Below, in pieces: positions 22,037-33,611 of a stretch of 60,000 bases of DNA. Every line of letters starts with the position of its first letter. Within the stretch, counting starts at the first letter, position 1. The stretch spans positions 770,813-830,812 of the forward strand of contig NW_019091432.1 in the NCBI RefSeq assembly GCF_001949145.1. The letters are read 5' to 3'. The position numbers and the translations under genes are program-made. The notes under the pieces were generated by a model that did not search any database, had not been told where the DNA came from, and saw nothing but the letters and a program-made list of their open reading frames with translations. The stretch is from Acanthaster planci. Its lineage: Eukaryota; Echinodermata; Asteroidea; Valvatida; Acanthasteridae.

Positions 22037-25000
22037 CTGAAGGAGGGCGAAGAAGGCAAGGGGCGGTTGATACTGGAAGGGAGGACTGAGGAATCTCAAA
22101 TGTAAGACCAGCCACGAGGTCAATGTTCAGCTGTCAGTGTTACTGCACTGGTCAAAAACAGGTCACGATAAACATATCAATGTACACGTATACGCGTACG
22201 TGTATATCTGTTAAAAACTTTGAAACAGGTTTTGTGCCAGGGAAACATGACGAATGCAAACAAAACAAGTCGGCCATGGTGTAAATCTCTTTCTTTTATT
22301 CTTCTTAATAAAGCTTGTTGATCAAACGTCTTCTGAGGTAATGGCTGAATTAAAACTCAACATTTTAGAACTGTCTTCATGAGCTTTGGCTTAGGCATAT
22401 TGTGTGAATTTTGACAGTGGTTTTTAAGCTGGGCACGTTATCTGTAAACTGGGCTGTAACAAACTCATAAATTTTTTACACTAAGTGCGTTGTGGGTCAG
22501 ACTAGAGAATATGAAGCCACTTTTGTTCCCCTTTTGTCATGGCTGTCGCTGGCAGCAATAAATTTGAAAAGAATGTTTATGACAAACTACACACACAGTG
22601 TGTTATGTCAGAAGAGCAAGTAAACAGGGTGTGTTTGGAAACAATGCTCACAGGTAAATGTACATGTATCTGAAATTAATAAAATGTGGCTTGAAATGTG
22701 CATACATGTACAGTACATGTTCATGCGCATGTATCAAAAAGTACCGTATCATACCAGTAGATGCTTGGCTCGGTGAATTTAAATATGCGTGTACCAATAG
22801 TGTCTGGTTTGTTTACTGAAAGATATTTCATAGTCATTTTTCATTTAGGTGACTGTCAACATATATATGTACACGTACCAGATGTGATCGAATCAACTTA
22901 CAAAATACATATGTACATTACGTATATATGTGTTATAAAGTCATTTTCCACCAACAAATTCTACACCGTACACGAACGTGTAAGCAACTGTTTTTACAAG
23001 CATGATACATTAACAACAATATGCTTGCCCCTCGGTCTAATGAAAATAAACATTTTTGGAAGTGAAAAGTTTCACTTCCTATAGAGATCTTCCAAGCAAA
23101 ACATTTGAACTTGAAAGTACAATGTATCTTCTTACACCGTTTAAGCGCACTCTTGTACATGAACAAGTACGGTAGGCCTCAATTTAGCTCTGGTGAACAT
23201 TTTTGGTGGTTGGGGTCAAACTGGTCGTGTGTTGTAAGGTATTCATACTTTTTTGCAAAAATCAGGAAACAAACTTGTAGGGCCTACACCTATGTAAATG
23301 TCACTTTCAAGGAAATACAAATCTCTGTGGTCAGATATCCCTCTATGGATCACTTCCATTGACATAAAATCCTGGTTTTCTCAGAATTGCTACCAGTGCC
23401 ACTCTACACCTTCCACTACAATTCTTAGTAGATGGACGTGTATCTTGGGAACTTGTTAACTTTTGAGGGGAAAAAAAAAAGACTGGTAATTCAGCACACC
23501 TAAATGGGAAGTTTCATAGTCGTACTTGCACATCAATTAAACACTATATGCACATGTACCAGCACTTGCTGCAATGCACCGAGAGGTGCAGTGAGGGCAT
23601 TTTCTGGGGGGGGGTGCCAGAGTCAATTTGCCAGCTTGTAACTTGTTCGCCAACCTTGTGTTGTGTAAAATTCACAAAGTGCAGAAAATGAAAATCTGTG
23701 GTAGCTACATTTCATGCTTCAGGGGAAATGCCAACGGCCAATGTATTTAAGTACCAATTTTGGATTCGTTTGCGGATCAAAGCTCTACTTACCAACTGGA
23801 ATTAATTATTGGACGGGGGGGTGCCATCCCGTCTCCCCTGACTGCACCTACATGTACATGTAGGTACATGTACCGGTATCCAGTACATGAACATGTACAT
23901 TATCTGACAGAGATGCAAGTATTCTATGAAACAGTAATCTTTTATGACCCAAATTCTGTGAATCAAGGACCACAACACACATAAATTGAGGTATCTTTGA
24001 AAAACTAGGGCTGATCTCGCAAGGCTTGTTCAACTGTTCCCTGTGGTGTTTGCCAGTGCCTGAAGCTGGGAGGAAAAAAATTGACAGATTGAAAAAAACA
24101 AGATTGAAATGTCTCCCAAAATATGCTATGGTGAACCCTCTGAGACATTCTGGAGGTCAGGTCGCCAGACTTCTCAACAGGTGGCAAATTATCCGACCAG
24201 TTCACAATGCCAGTCTCTTAACAGGCAATAAAAGTCAGTCACATAAAAATGTAGGCTATGAATGCTATACTTACTTCAGTTTCAAATTGAATTGGGTCAT
24301 TTAGAACTCTTACACCAGTTGGGAATTTCTTCAATGCAGGATTCTGTGTGATAGTCAATTACATATGCAGGGCACGACAGTTATGAGGACAACTCTAAGT
24401 AAGGCTTGAAAATGTTCGTGAAAATATACGGGAAATGTACATGTACATTCACACCATCCCTACAATTCCCTTGACATTTTCTGAGTTCTCCACAAATCCT
24501 CCACTGTGCAGAAACACAAATGTTTGACACAGGAATGTTTGAAAAAAAAAGTGTCAATTTTTTGAACAAAATTGTTGGCAATTTTAAAATTAATAAATTC
24601 TAAATTTTAAGACTTGTTTTGACTTTGTGACTTGAATAGTGTTTAAGGATGAGAATAAATACATGTACGTGCGTAGCCAGTCTTGATCAGCATCCATTCT
24701 CCAAGACAAGCAAAGCAAATATTTATTCCCTCAGTCAAGCAATTCTTCCTCTGCACTAAATACATTTTCTCTGCACTTGCAGCAAAATGCATCTGCCTTG
24801 TGCAGAAGCACCCCCTCATTAGTTGAAAAGAGCCACATTGGTTGGGAGTGTTCATTCTTGTTGGTAGTGACTCAACCCTTACACATGTTTCAGTCATTTG
24901 TGAACCAGCAAGTGCAGTTCTCACCAAAGGAGACTTCGTTGCGGGGGAAAACGGGTCCAGCTCAGGGCTCACGGTGGAGTCCACATGACAGTCGTGGTTG

Positions 25001-25083
25001 AACTACAGCCCCTGTACATGTAACGGAAGTCCAGCATCTCACCTGATACTCTACATATGTACATCTATATAGTCGATACGTAC
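22037..25083 (-). other. CASKIN intron 4
   Basis: A 3047-bp intron. It holds palindrome clusters at about 22183-22206 and 23848-23905, a G-rich run at 23606-23614, and no recognised mobile element. At 24805-24850, GCACCCCCTCATTAG followed by a TTGGTTGGGAG motif weakly resembles segments at 39308 and 51980. Confidence 0.7.
23848..23905. repeat. Cluster of GTAC-type palindromes
   Basis: TACATGTACATGTA, GTACATGTACCGGTA, CAGTACATGAACATGTAC: overlapping palindromes whose two central bases vary (AT, CG) while the GTAC halves stay fixed. Confidence 0.75.
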
Positions 25084-25229
25084 CACCATGTGGCTTCCGT
25101 ACTGGGCGGCAAGGTGTAAGGGTGTTTCTCCATCTTGGGAACCATCGTTAGGGGCAGAGCCAAACTTGACAAGAAGGTTGACTGGTTCCACCTTCCCCTG
25201 CCAGGCTGCATAGTGAAGAGGTCGCATCC
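25084..25229 (-). CDS. CASKIN: CASKIN coding exon 4: ankyrin repeat 2 and first half of repeat 3
   Basis: Encodes residues 82 (last two bases) to 130. It opens with [16 protein letters not shown], almost identical to the vertebrate [16 protein letters not shown], and ends in [15 protein letters not shown], the first helix of repeat 3. The intron splits repeat 3 at phase 0, as it does in vertebrate Caskin to my knowledge. The acceptor is TTGTCAG and the donor GTACGT (25083-25078), a less common but acceptable donor. About 54% of codons end in G or C by my count, against about 88% in the next exon. Confidence 0.94.
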
Positions 25230-27050
25230 CTGACAACAGAAAAAAAGAAACAAGAATCCTTTCATGTTAAAGAAACTTTAATAACACCAAAAGTTAACAA
25301 AGAAACAGTATTTTCAAGACAGGTTTCAAACTTTATCATCACCCATGCTTAAATTTGCTCTCTGAGCACAGAAACACCACTCAAAAAGGCAACATACACA
25401 TACACTGTACATGTACATGCACAATCCAGTGTTCCTCGCAGAGTATGCGAAACTGAATTTTTCTTTAGGCTACCGGGGTACATGTACTTTTCCCCAAGTA
25501 ACTCTTTTGAAGTTGGCACAGATGGAACTTCACGCACAGTTCAAAACAACTGAGAAAATTTATTATAGAAAGCGGAAACGAAGTGAGACATTTACATAAC
25601 ACTCCAACCAGAGTCTACAGAGTAATGATGCATTTCATAAATTCAAGTCTCCTTCCTGTATTCAAAGTTGTGGAATTTCAAGTGGGAAAACGCAAGCACT
25701 TAAGAAAAAGGGGTCATTTTCCTTCCACGAAAGAAAAAGTCCCCTCCTGTGCAGGCAGCAAACCTGCAGTTTGCATGGCTGGTGCCTGATACCATAATAA
25801 ATCAAGATATTAATATGTGCATAAATCAAGTCAACGCCACCTGCCCTGCTAACTTCCTGTCAAAGCAAACATGTTACTGGGCCCACAGCAGAGAGACCAG
25901 GGCCACAGTTCTGTAAATCACTTGCCCTCCTATCCTGTGCTGCAGCCACTTTTAGTGGTTTTTTTTTAAGCGGGAAGCTAAAAATGAGTTTCTTGAGCCT
26001 GGACTAAAAAAAAGTGGATTTCAAATTACACATCAGGTAAACATAAATTTCAAAAAATGTACCACATGACCTATAAATGTTGGACTGTATATTATTTACA
26101 TGTACACACATGTATATGCCGCACAATGTTCTATCGGTAATCATCTTCCATTTCGTATTCAATCTCGTTGCCAGGTTTTGAATAAAAATCAAAGTTGGTA
26201 GAACTGTACATGTGTATTCTATGAAAATTTCAACATCAACATAGATTTGCTCTTACATGTACGTGTCTATTTCAGAGTCTCTTCAGTGTTTTTGATTTCA
26301 ATTAAAAATGTTACAGAATGCTTTTCAAAAACCAATAGTTATGATCTGACTCCCTGAACTCCATGTGATCTCATTCTTCAAATTTGGTTTTCCTGTTGAT
26401 GAAAAGAAATTGGCACATTGAACTGTTCAGAAAACCACAGAACTACAACATTCAAAACCGTCATGCATGCCCAAGTACATGTACAGGTATATATGTACTG
26501 TACATGTATATGGAAATGTACCTGTATGTATGTGTGTGTATAGAGGAAGAAACACACGTACATGTAGCTGGGTAAGGGCAGGCAGCATGGGGAGTGTTGA
26601 GGTGCAGTTCCTGGCAAAAGTGGGACGTAAAAGCCTAGAAGTTTTTTCCCGGAAGATTTTGAAAAACTACTTCCTGTGGGTCTCATTTCCAGAAATCGGT
26701 TGAAAGACAGAGTACTGGCTCTTCCACAAACTTTCTATAAAAATTCTTGAAGGAATGCCATTCACACAAAAAAAACTGGTAAAGTTACCACACCTGTAGC
26801 TACAGCTGTTTCCTCTTACTTTCAGTTTTTTTAGCCTGAAAATGCCAGCACGTTGATGGACATTATGCACTGGCACACATACATGTACTGTATGAATGGT
26901 TCGAACTATGGTACGTGATCATCATAAAATTTTATCAAAGTCTTCCAAGCATAGCCAGTGACTGCAGAAAAAGTGCAAACTCCCACCCAAACAGAATACT
27001 GTCATGAGGACAAAAGTCTTCTGTATGATTCTGACTCACGGTTCGTATGG

Positions 27051-27155
27051 GTCATGGAAAACCTGGAAAGTCATGCAATTTTACTTTTTTGTGTTTCAGG
27101 CCTTGAAAGTCATGGAAAATTTGTTCTTTCGTTGAAAAGTCGTGGAAAGTCATGG
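27051..27155 (+). repeat. GTCATGGAAA-type degenerate repeat
   Basis: GTCATGGAAAACCTGGAAAG, then CTTGAAAGTCATGGAAAAT and CGTGGAAAGTCATGGAAT lie within 105 bp. Units around AAAGTCATGGAAA are spaced irregularly. I recall similar tracts in several deuterostome genomes but cannot name the family. Confidence 0.5.
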
Positions 27156-27506
27156 AATATCAAAATTTGTGAAAATTCAATTGTAAAGGTTAATAAATGA
27201 AAACATTTCAACCAATTTCTTCCCTTCTTCAGTTCTTCAAGCGTTATGTAAGCTTCGTGCCTGGACGATCCCTTTCGCCACATAAGCTGGGCATGTGGAC
27301 AATCCTTTTTCGCCACATACGCCTTGACTAAAGGCCAGCCGAGTAGCCATGGCCACACACACAATGAACCGCCATACAAGCGACGCCTGTTACACTGACA
27401 CAGACACACTGCGAGCTCATGAACTTATCATTTTCACAATCAGTCGATAAATGTTACGAATGAAAGAAAATACGAGAAAATATTGGTTGAAATTTTTTTA
27501 AACTGG

Positions 27507-27552
27507 GGTTTTCCTCCCACCACTAAAACTGTAACTGTTTCCCATTGTCTCA
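27507..27552 (+). mobile_element. SINE body fragment
   Basis: TTTTCCTCCCACC followed by CTAAAACTGTAACTG matches, with few changes, the body of the SINE on the minus strand at 29840-29880. No tRNA-like head or tail is attached. Confidence 0.6.
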
Positions 27553-28758
27553 TACACAAATCTGCACGTACAGGTTTCTTCAAGGCTTGCGAGCTCAGAG
27601 AGCATGGGCGCCAGTTGAGGAATCCTTGGTGTCTGATCAGAAATCAAAATACTAACAGCAATAATAATAGTGGTAGCCAAGGTGCGGGTTCTTCCTCAAA
27701 AACCTTACAGAACAGACTTCTTGAACAAAATTTTCAAATCTCTTTCAGCCCGCGCCTGTTTTTTTTTAAAATTCCTCTGGAAGTCCTTTGCACATTTTGC
27801 CACAAACAATTTCCAGGTGCTACTTTCTGATACTACCCAGAGAATCTCAGATCGCTGATTGCACCCGTTGGGCTTCAATTCCCTGCTTCTCAGCCTTCAA
27901 TTGCTCACCAACTCTGGCTCTCCTTCATCCCTTTCCGAACCCCACAGCACATCTATTAAAATCCCCCCCCCCTTGATCTGCGGCCTAGTCCCCAGAACGC
28001 CAGCAGGAGGATTGTGGTTTCCGTTCTGTTTATTTAAAGGGGTAATTCTTGTGGCATATGGGTGTGGAGAGAAACAGAAGACATCATAATGGGTTTATAC
28101 CCTGCTTCTGACACTTCCTGACTTGGTGAAATTGTTGCTTGTTAACAGAGCTGATTAAAGCTGACAGAACGCTCTGCCTGTCATGGTCTAAAAAGACTTC
28201 CCTTCAGGGGCTGAAACAGCAAAATTGGTTTGGTCTAGACATGCAGATCACTCAGTCTGTAGAAAAGTCCCCAGTACAGTCACGGCCTACACGTACATGT
28301 GTGTACATATCCTAGTGCAAGTTCCTTACCACTCAAGCAAGGGTCAATGGCTAAACTTGAAACAATCCCACTCTGAACAAACAGGAACTTTTGAAAAGAT
28401 TACTAAATAACCAGTGGTACAAAATAGACCGGTACACGTGCAGTACCTGTATGTTCAATGTACTTCAGTTCTGGCAAAGATCCTGCGGGCCAACATGTAC
28501 ATGAAAGTGAATTAACAGGTCATCTGTTCTATTTTGTTTTATTTTGTATAAAAATGTAACGAAGAACATTGTACAACAACATGTACAATAAGAACTACTG
28601 ACTGGATGTGATCATATTGAACTTTTCACAAGTACTGGCATATTGCACACACATCAACATTTCTCAGGGAACCAAACGCTCTACATTGGGAAGCAACTTG
28701 TTCCCCATTATTCCATATCAGCAAAGTACAAGTACCCAAGTTGCAATCCTCACAACCA

Positions 28759-28990
28759 AATCCGCTCCGAGCAGAACAAAAGAGGACTTTTTTTTGGTAC
28801 TCACTGCATAGGTGTGCCATGAGGCAGGCAAGTATATGGGTGTTTGACACGGAGCACGCTGAGTACGCGTAACTAATTTATTCCAGCATGTATGGTCTTT
28901 GCGTACACGCAGAACGTGTGCAAAAACTTGCTTGTAACCACCCGTCTTTCTTTTGCCGATTGGGGGGTCCACTTAAGCTCGGGGCGGATA
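28759..28990 (-). mobile_element. Short TIR element, copy B
   Basis: Same family as the element at 5775-5988 but inverted and slightly longer (about 232 bp). The ends are ATCCGCTCCGAGC on the left and GCTCGGGGCGGATA on the right. Inner blocks on the minus strand (GAAAGACGGGTGGTTACAAG, TACGCAAAGACCAT, GGAATAAATTAGTTA) match copy A. An extra segment of about 15 bp in the middle distinguishes the two. Confidence 0.8.
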
Positions 28991-29029
28991 GGATGAACAT
29001 GATCCAATTTTGGAACTGTAAGGTTCCTA

Positions 29030-29096
29030 CATGTACATACTGCATACAAGTACACATGTGCATACCGGTACATGTACATGTATGTACATGTAAACA
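29030..29096. repeat. Cluster of GTAC-type palindromes
   Basis: CTACATGTACATACTG, CAAGTACACATGTGC and ACCGGTACATGTACATGTAT follow one another with almost no spacer. Confidence 0.75.
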
Positions 29097-29670
29097 TAAT
29101 GTATCACACACTATGTATCGCTTGAACTTGAATTTTGTTTCCCAAAGTGACTCTTGAGTTCAGCCATTTGCAGTGGGCTTTCAAGCCCTTGCAACATCAA
29201 AAAATGCATGGCCACCAGATTCCACATTTCCAGTGGCCCAATAAGTTCGTGAAACCGGATCCAAAACAGGTGGGAACTTTATTCCTAGGCAAAATATTGA
29301 CAGCAGTGCGACAGGAGCCACCCATTTCATAAGTTGTGTGTTTTGAAAGATGTGCCATCCAAAATAAATATTAAATATTGGAATTTAATTCCTGTCCTCA
29401 TTTCAATGTCAACCCCCCCAAAAAAAGAAAGTTCACAAAATTTCAAAACAGCTAAAATTCAATGACTATTTGTGGACGTGACAAAAAAAGAGAGAAAATA
29501 CCAATGTGTTCAGTTTCTGACCATTCATATTAAAGAAATGCTGATATTGTTATTTGCAGCTGCAAGCAGAAAGACTGTACCATTATCACCAACTACAAGT
29601 TATCACCAGATCACAAACTGAATGGGATGTATGTAAATTTGTTGTGCATACTAATAATAATCATGAAATA

Positions 29671-29993
29671 ATTCATTCATTTATAAAGCGCAAATTTCAT
29701 ATAGATATGTTCAAATGCGCTGTACAATGAAGACATTAAGCATGGAACAATTAATACATTTAAACATGGTTGAGCCGATGGCATACAAGGGCAGCCGCCA
29801 AATGATCCACAGTCACCAACATCAGTAAAGAGGAGACAGTAAGAAGCAGTTACAGTTTTAGAGGTGGGAGGAAAACCCACAGAGTCAGGTAAGGACTGAA
29901 AACCCAATCTACATGTGGACCAGGCCGGGAATCGAACCCGGGACCAGAGAGGTGGAAGGCGAGGCAAGAACTACCTTGCCAACCTGACTCAGC
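29671..29993 (-). mobile_element. tRNA-derived SINE, nearly complete
   Basis: On the minus strand the head reads CAGGTTGGCAAGGTAGTTC (A-box region) and then GGTTCGATTCC, a perfect RNA polymerase III B box (29928-29938). The body follows with TGGGTTTTCAGTCC, CCTGACTCTGTGGG and TTTTCCTCCCACC. The tail has GCGCATTTGAAC and TTGCGCTTTATAAATGAATG, the kind of GCGCTTTATAAA end common in SINE tails of aquatic animals. Total about 320 bp. It abuts partial TIR element C, and the two may overlap by a few bases. Confidence 0.75.
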
Positions 29994-30104
29994 ATGCTCC
30001 GTGTCAAAACGGGCATAAACTTGTGCGCCTATGTGGTGAGTTCGTACCAAAGGACTGTCAATTTCATTCAAAACACGCCCTCTTCTGTTCCCGCTCAGAG
30101 CAGT
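29994..30104 (+). mobile_element. Short TIR element, partial copy C
   Basis: GCTCCGTGTCAAA, GCGCCTATGTGGTGAGT, ACCAAAG and CCCTCTTCTGTTCCCGCTC are the right-hand half of the family seen in copies A and B. The left half is missing where the SINE begins. It ends about 35 bp from the exon 3 donor. Confidence 0.65.
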
Positions 30105-30143
30105 CTAAAAGAGTTGTCAGTTTCCCCCCAGGAATTTCCTCAC

Positions 30144-30244
30144 CTTTGTTATCCTTGATGTCCACTGAGATCTGGTTGCAGTCCAGCAAGGCAGCCATGA
30201 TGTTGCAGTTGCTGATGAGAGCGGCATGGTGAAGAGCAGAAAAT
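30144..30244 (-). CDS. CASKIN: CASKIN coding exon 3: ankyrin repeat 1
   Basis: Encodes residues 48 (last base) to 81 and the first base of Gly82. The sequence FSALHHAAL...AALLDC...VDIKDNK is a full ankyrin repeat, and the FSALHHAAL and VDIKDNKG blocks are identical to vertebrate Caskin. The acceptor is CTCCCAG and the donor GTGAGG (30143-30138). Odd points: the usual Asn-Gly or Gly turn after helix 1 is replaced by ISNC, and compared with the human sequence as I recall it the repeat is one residue longer before VDIKDNK. The donor sits only about 35 bp from the end of a short interspersed element in the following intron. Confidence 0.93.
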
Positions 30245-31064
30245 CTGGGAGGCAAAAAGTCACCAAGTGATAAAAAAAAAGAGGATAAATATAACACTCA
30301 CTTTCTGAATGCAAATCATCGCAATTCTCCATTTCAACAAAAGAAATCCTGTGAGGCAAAAGATCAATCACTTTCGCTGTCACTTTATCTCAACTGACAT
30401 TTTAAGCACCCCAAAATATGAGTATGAGGATGGCAAGCGAAATCACATGCCAGCTAAAATTTCATAGCACAGACAATATTTGTTGAATGACTAAAGAGAA
30501 TTCATTAAGACACAGGAAGCACCTGTCAAGTTGATTTGAAAGCCACTTTATGGCACATTAATGGGTTTTAATAATGCATTTTAAAAAGAGAGTGCAGTGC
30601 CACGAGTTCCGGCTCTCACAGGGCATACCTAATCCTTTCCCATTTTTCTCCTGCTGACATGAAGTCACTTTCACAAGGCTGTTTGGTGCACATTAACCGT
30701 GCTTATGAAGAACACAAGCACGGTCCTAATGTCCTGTTCCGATGAAAAGATCAAATGAAATACACCATCACAGTTTCTGGAGAGCAACATCGACGCAGTT
30801 TGAAATTTATCTGAGACTAGTGTTTGTCACAATGGGTGAGGGCGCTCATTCCAGAAGAAAGACGCCACTGTAGCTGATCTCATTAACCATGAGTTACCAC
30901 TGACATCATCATGTTATCTGTCTTGCCTATCACCAATTTTGGGCTGATTCTTCCTTTGCAAACAAATACCGGTACCATAGCAACAAAAATCTGCACCGAA
31001 CCATTACTGACACTTTGGCTATTATTTTTATTACTTATCAGAGCGCCACAGAAAAAATTCGGCA

Positions 31065-31085
31065 CATACTACATCATGTAGTATG
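31065..31085. repeat. Perfect palindrome, 10-bp arms
   Basis: CATACTACAT, one central base, ATGTAGTATG. Isolated within intron 2; no function is visible. Confidence 0.8.
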
Positions 31086-33284
31086 CACGCCAGTCTCCCG
31101 TCTCTGAGCTTGACCCATAGCTCAGCTTTATGGTGAATATGAATACAACCTTGTACAATGATACTTTCTCTGTGCCCCCTAGGAAGCAAATTTAGCGTAA
31201 TGACCAGACGCATCCCCCCTCCTCTTGAAGACGGAGAGGCCCATTTAAGGAAATGAGATTTTTTTCAGCAGACAAACCTGCAGCCTTCCCCAGGTAATTA
31301 AGAAATTTTGAATTCCCAAAACCGGGCCTGTGATTTTCCGCAGCAGTTTTCAAGTGTCTCAGGCAGTGAGACGGAGATGGATGATGTATAGTTTGTGCGC
31401 CATTCATTTCTTTCAACAGCTTGTGGTGTATGGTTGGCCACCCGGTAATGATCTGTTTGTGTCTGGGGTAACCTATACTGGGTCAACTTGAATGATTGAG
31501 GAAATGTCTTTTTTTTTTGCTCTTCTAACAAGAATACACTTTACCTATTCAATTTTCAAACATCCACCACAATCCACTCTGCATTTACATCAGACTGATT
31601 TCATGTGCATGTCTGGTCTTTGAACGAATACTTGCCAGTCAAAATGGTCACTATTTCTCAGAATTTTCTCCACTTGGTTTCTTGTTAAGACCTTCCTACT
31701 ACATGCACAGTGCTTGTCTTTAATCTGATGTGCCACTTAAGAGAACACAACGATTAATCTTAATTTCTTCCTTTCATGCAAACAGTTCGTGCGTCTACCG
31801 GTAAGTCGCCTGACTGACGAGGCTGGATGACGTATGTACACACTGCACAGACAATGACCTTGCATGTACTACATGCGCATGAATGCAAAAAACATACGTG
31901 CCAGACTATATTATGTTTTCCAGTTTACCCAACCCCCCAAATCAATACTGAACATACCTTGACTAAACAGAAAAAGCACAACACGCAGCTGGTGAATGGA
32001 CGGACGGGCGGCACCGATACATAAATGTCACTAAGGAGTGAGTGAATAGCTTCGTTTTCTCTGGAGACGGAGGGTTGTTACAAATCAAGGGCATCAGCAT
32101 CCCTAGTATGTAACATCTATTCAACGGCAGTCATCTAAGTGAATTTTATTGTCATGCTGCAATTTGTGGCAGGTGACGTGATCATGTGTGCACGCATCTC
32201 AAGGGGTGTTATGCACGCTAGGCCTACATTGCAAGGTCTCCTTAACCAAACGTGCACAAATGTACAAACTTCAGGTACATCCATGTACATGGGCAGGTGT
32301 ATACCATACCGGTATGTATCTGGACACTCAGACAAGTTCAGTAAATGCTTTTTTACTAGTTTTTCTCATACATGTACCTCAGAGACAGAACATACATGTA
32401 CATTGTGAACCTGTAAAACCTCATTTCGATACAGTACCAAACATCTCTCGTTTTGACATCATGGGGGATATGGTCATGACACTAGGCAAAATGTTTAACG
32501 CTTTGACAGCTGACATATCATTATTTGTGAGTTTGCCATGCTCCTTAGACAACCCTCTTATTACCGATATAGCTGGGGGTGGGTAATGCACATTGTTTCC
32601 TTTTCACTCAAAACAAATTGTGGTTATCTTGAATCTGAGAGAAAGACAAAACTAAAAAAACTAAAAATAAAATAGAATTTGATAACACGTGGCAGATCAA
32701 ATTCCAAACAGAACTGGAAAATATTGCATCATGCCACAACAGAAGAAACTTGGTACATGTACCCGGTAGGAATGGCATGCAGGCCTACGTGTATATGCTG
32801 TACATACACCCACACTCAAAACAAAATGCAATCAACAGATGCCCACATGTTAAGTATTATGTACAAGTAGTGTAGGTGGATACGACCGACTGGTTCACCG
32901 ATGTGCCGGTGCCCCTCTCGCCTGCTGATTGATTCACACCTTGGCGTGGCAATCCATTCAACACCCACCAGCCCATTTACACGGATGGCTTCTTGAAAAG
33001 CTCATCTCCAGCCTCTGTCGGCTTCTTTCTCTGGTCGGATTGATACCTGCATATGTTTGCTTGCTGTCTCTGCTCATCGGTTAATCTTTCCTAAATGAGA
33101 CCCACACATCACCTGCCACGGCACCTGTGCCTTGTGCACACAATAAAAGAGGACAACCAATATCCCACCATATGTCTTATAACAATTTGGGCTCTAATGA
33201 TCTCCGATGAATTGTCAAATGAAGTGAAAACCAATAAAAAATAGGACATCCTGGTACGTAGGAGGGTACCGTACAATGCAAGTG

Positions 33285-33484
33285 CATGAAAAAGTCCCCT
33301 TGTTTGCCACATATGACATCAGTACCATGTTTTCTTTAATTACACAATCATCAAAACTGAGCAGTGTAAAAATTCTTGTTAGTAGGACATGAAAAAGTCC
33401 CCTTGTTTGCCACATATGAAATCAGTACCATGTTTTCTTTAATTACACAATCATCAAAACTGAGCAGTGTAAAAATTCTTGTTG
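33285..33484. repeat. Tandem duplication, two copies with 103-bp period
   Basis: The block starting CATGAAAAAGTCCCCTTG begins at 33285 and again at 33388. The roughly 98 bases that follow are almost identical (the changes I see are ATATGACATC versus ATATGAAATC and GTTAGTAG versus GTTGGTG). This implies a recent duplication, or an allele or assembly duplication. Confidence 0.9.
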
Positions 33485-33587
33485 GTGTCATCTCCATTCA
33501 GAGCTGAATGAAGAATACTTCAATCCATTAATTTCTTGAAGGGTAAAACTTCCATTCCATATGGGACATGGGGAGCACCAAGTCTTG

Positions 33588-33611
33588 GACTCACACAGGT
33601 TAGTGTGAGTC
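33588..33611. repeat. Hairpin, 9-bp perfect arms
   Basis: GACTCACAC, six-base loop, GTGTGAGTC. It lies about 100 bp to the right of the tandem duplication. Confidence 0.75.

Larger units (their letters stand above)
25230..30143 (-). other. CASKIN intron 3
   Basis: A 4914-bp intron crowded with repeats at its upstream end: short TIR element copy B, a SINE and partial copy C, all within 28.7-30.1 kb. Also present are a GTCATGGAAA repeat (27051-27155), a SINE fragment (27507-27552) and palindrome clusters (26475-26570, 29030-29096). The final 35 bp before the exon 3 donor are the only sequence between element C and the splice site. Confidence 0.75.

Noticed and set aside
21735-22105. Two overlapping 101-codon plus-strand open frames
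   Set aside because: Both are antisense to GC-rich CASKIN exon 5, whose composition removes stops on the opposite strand.
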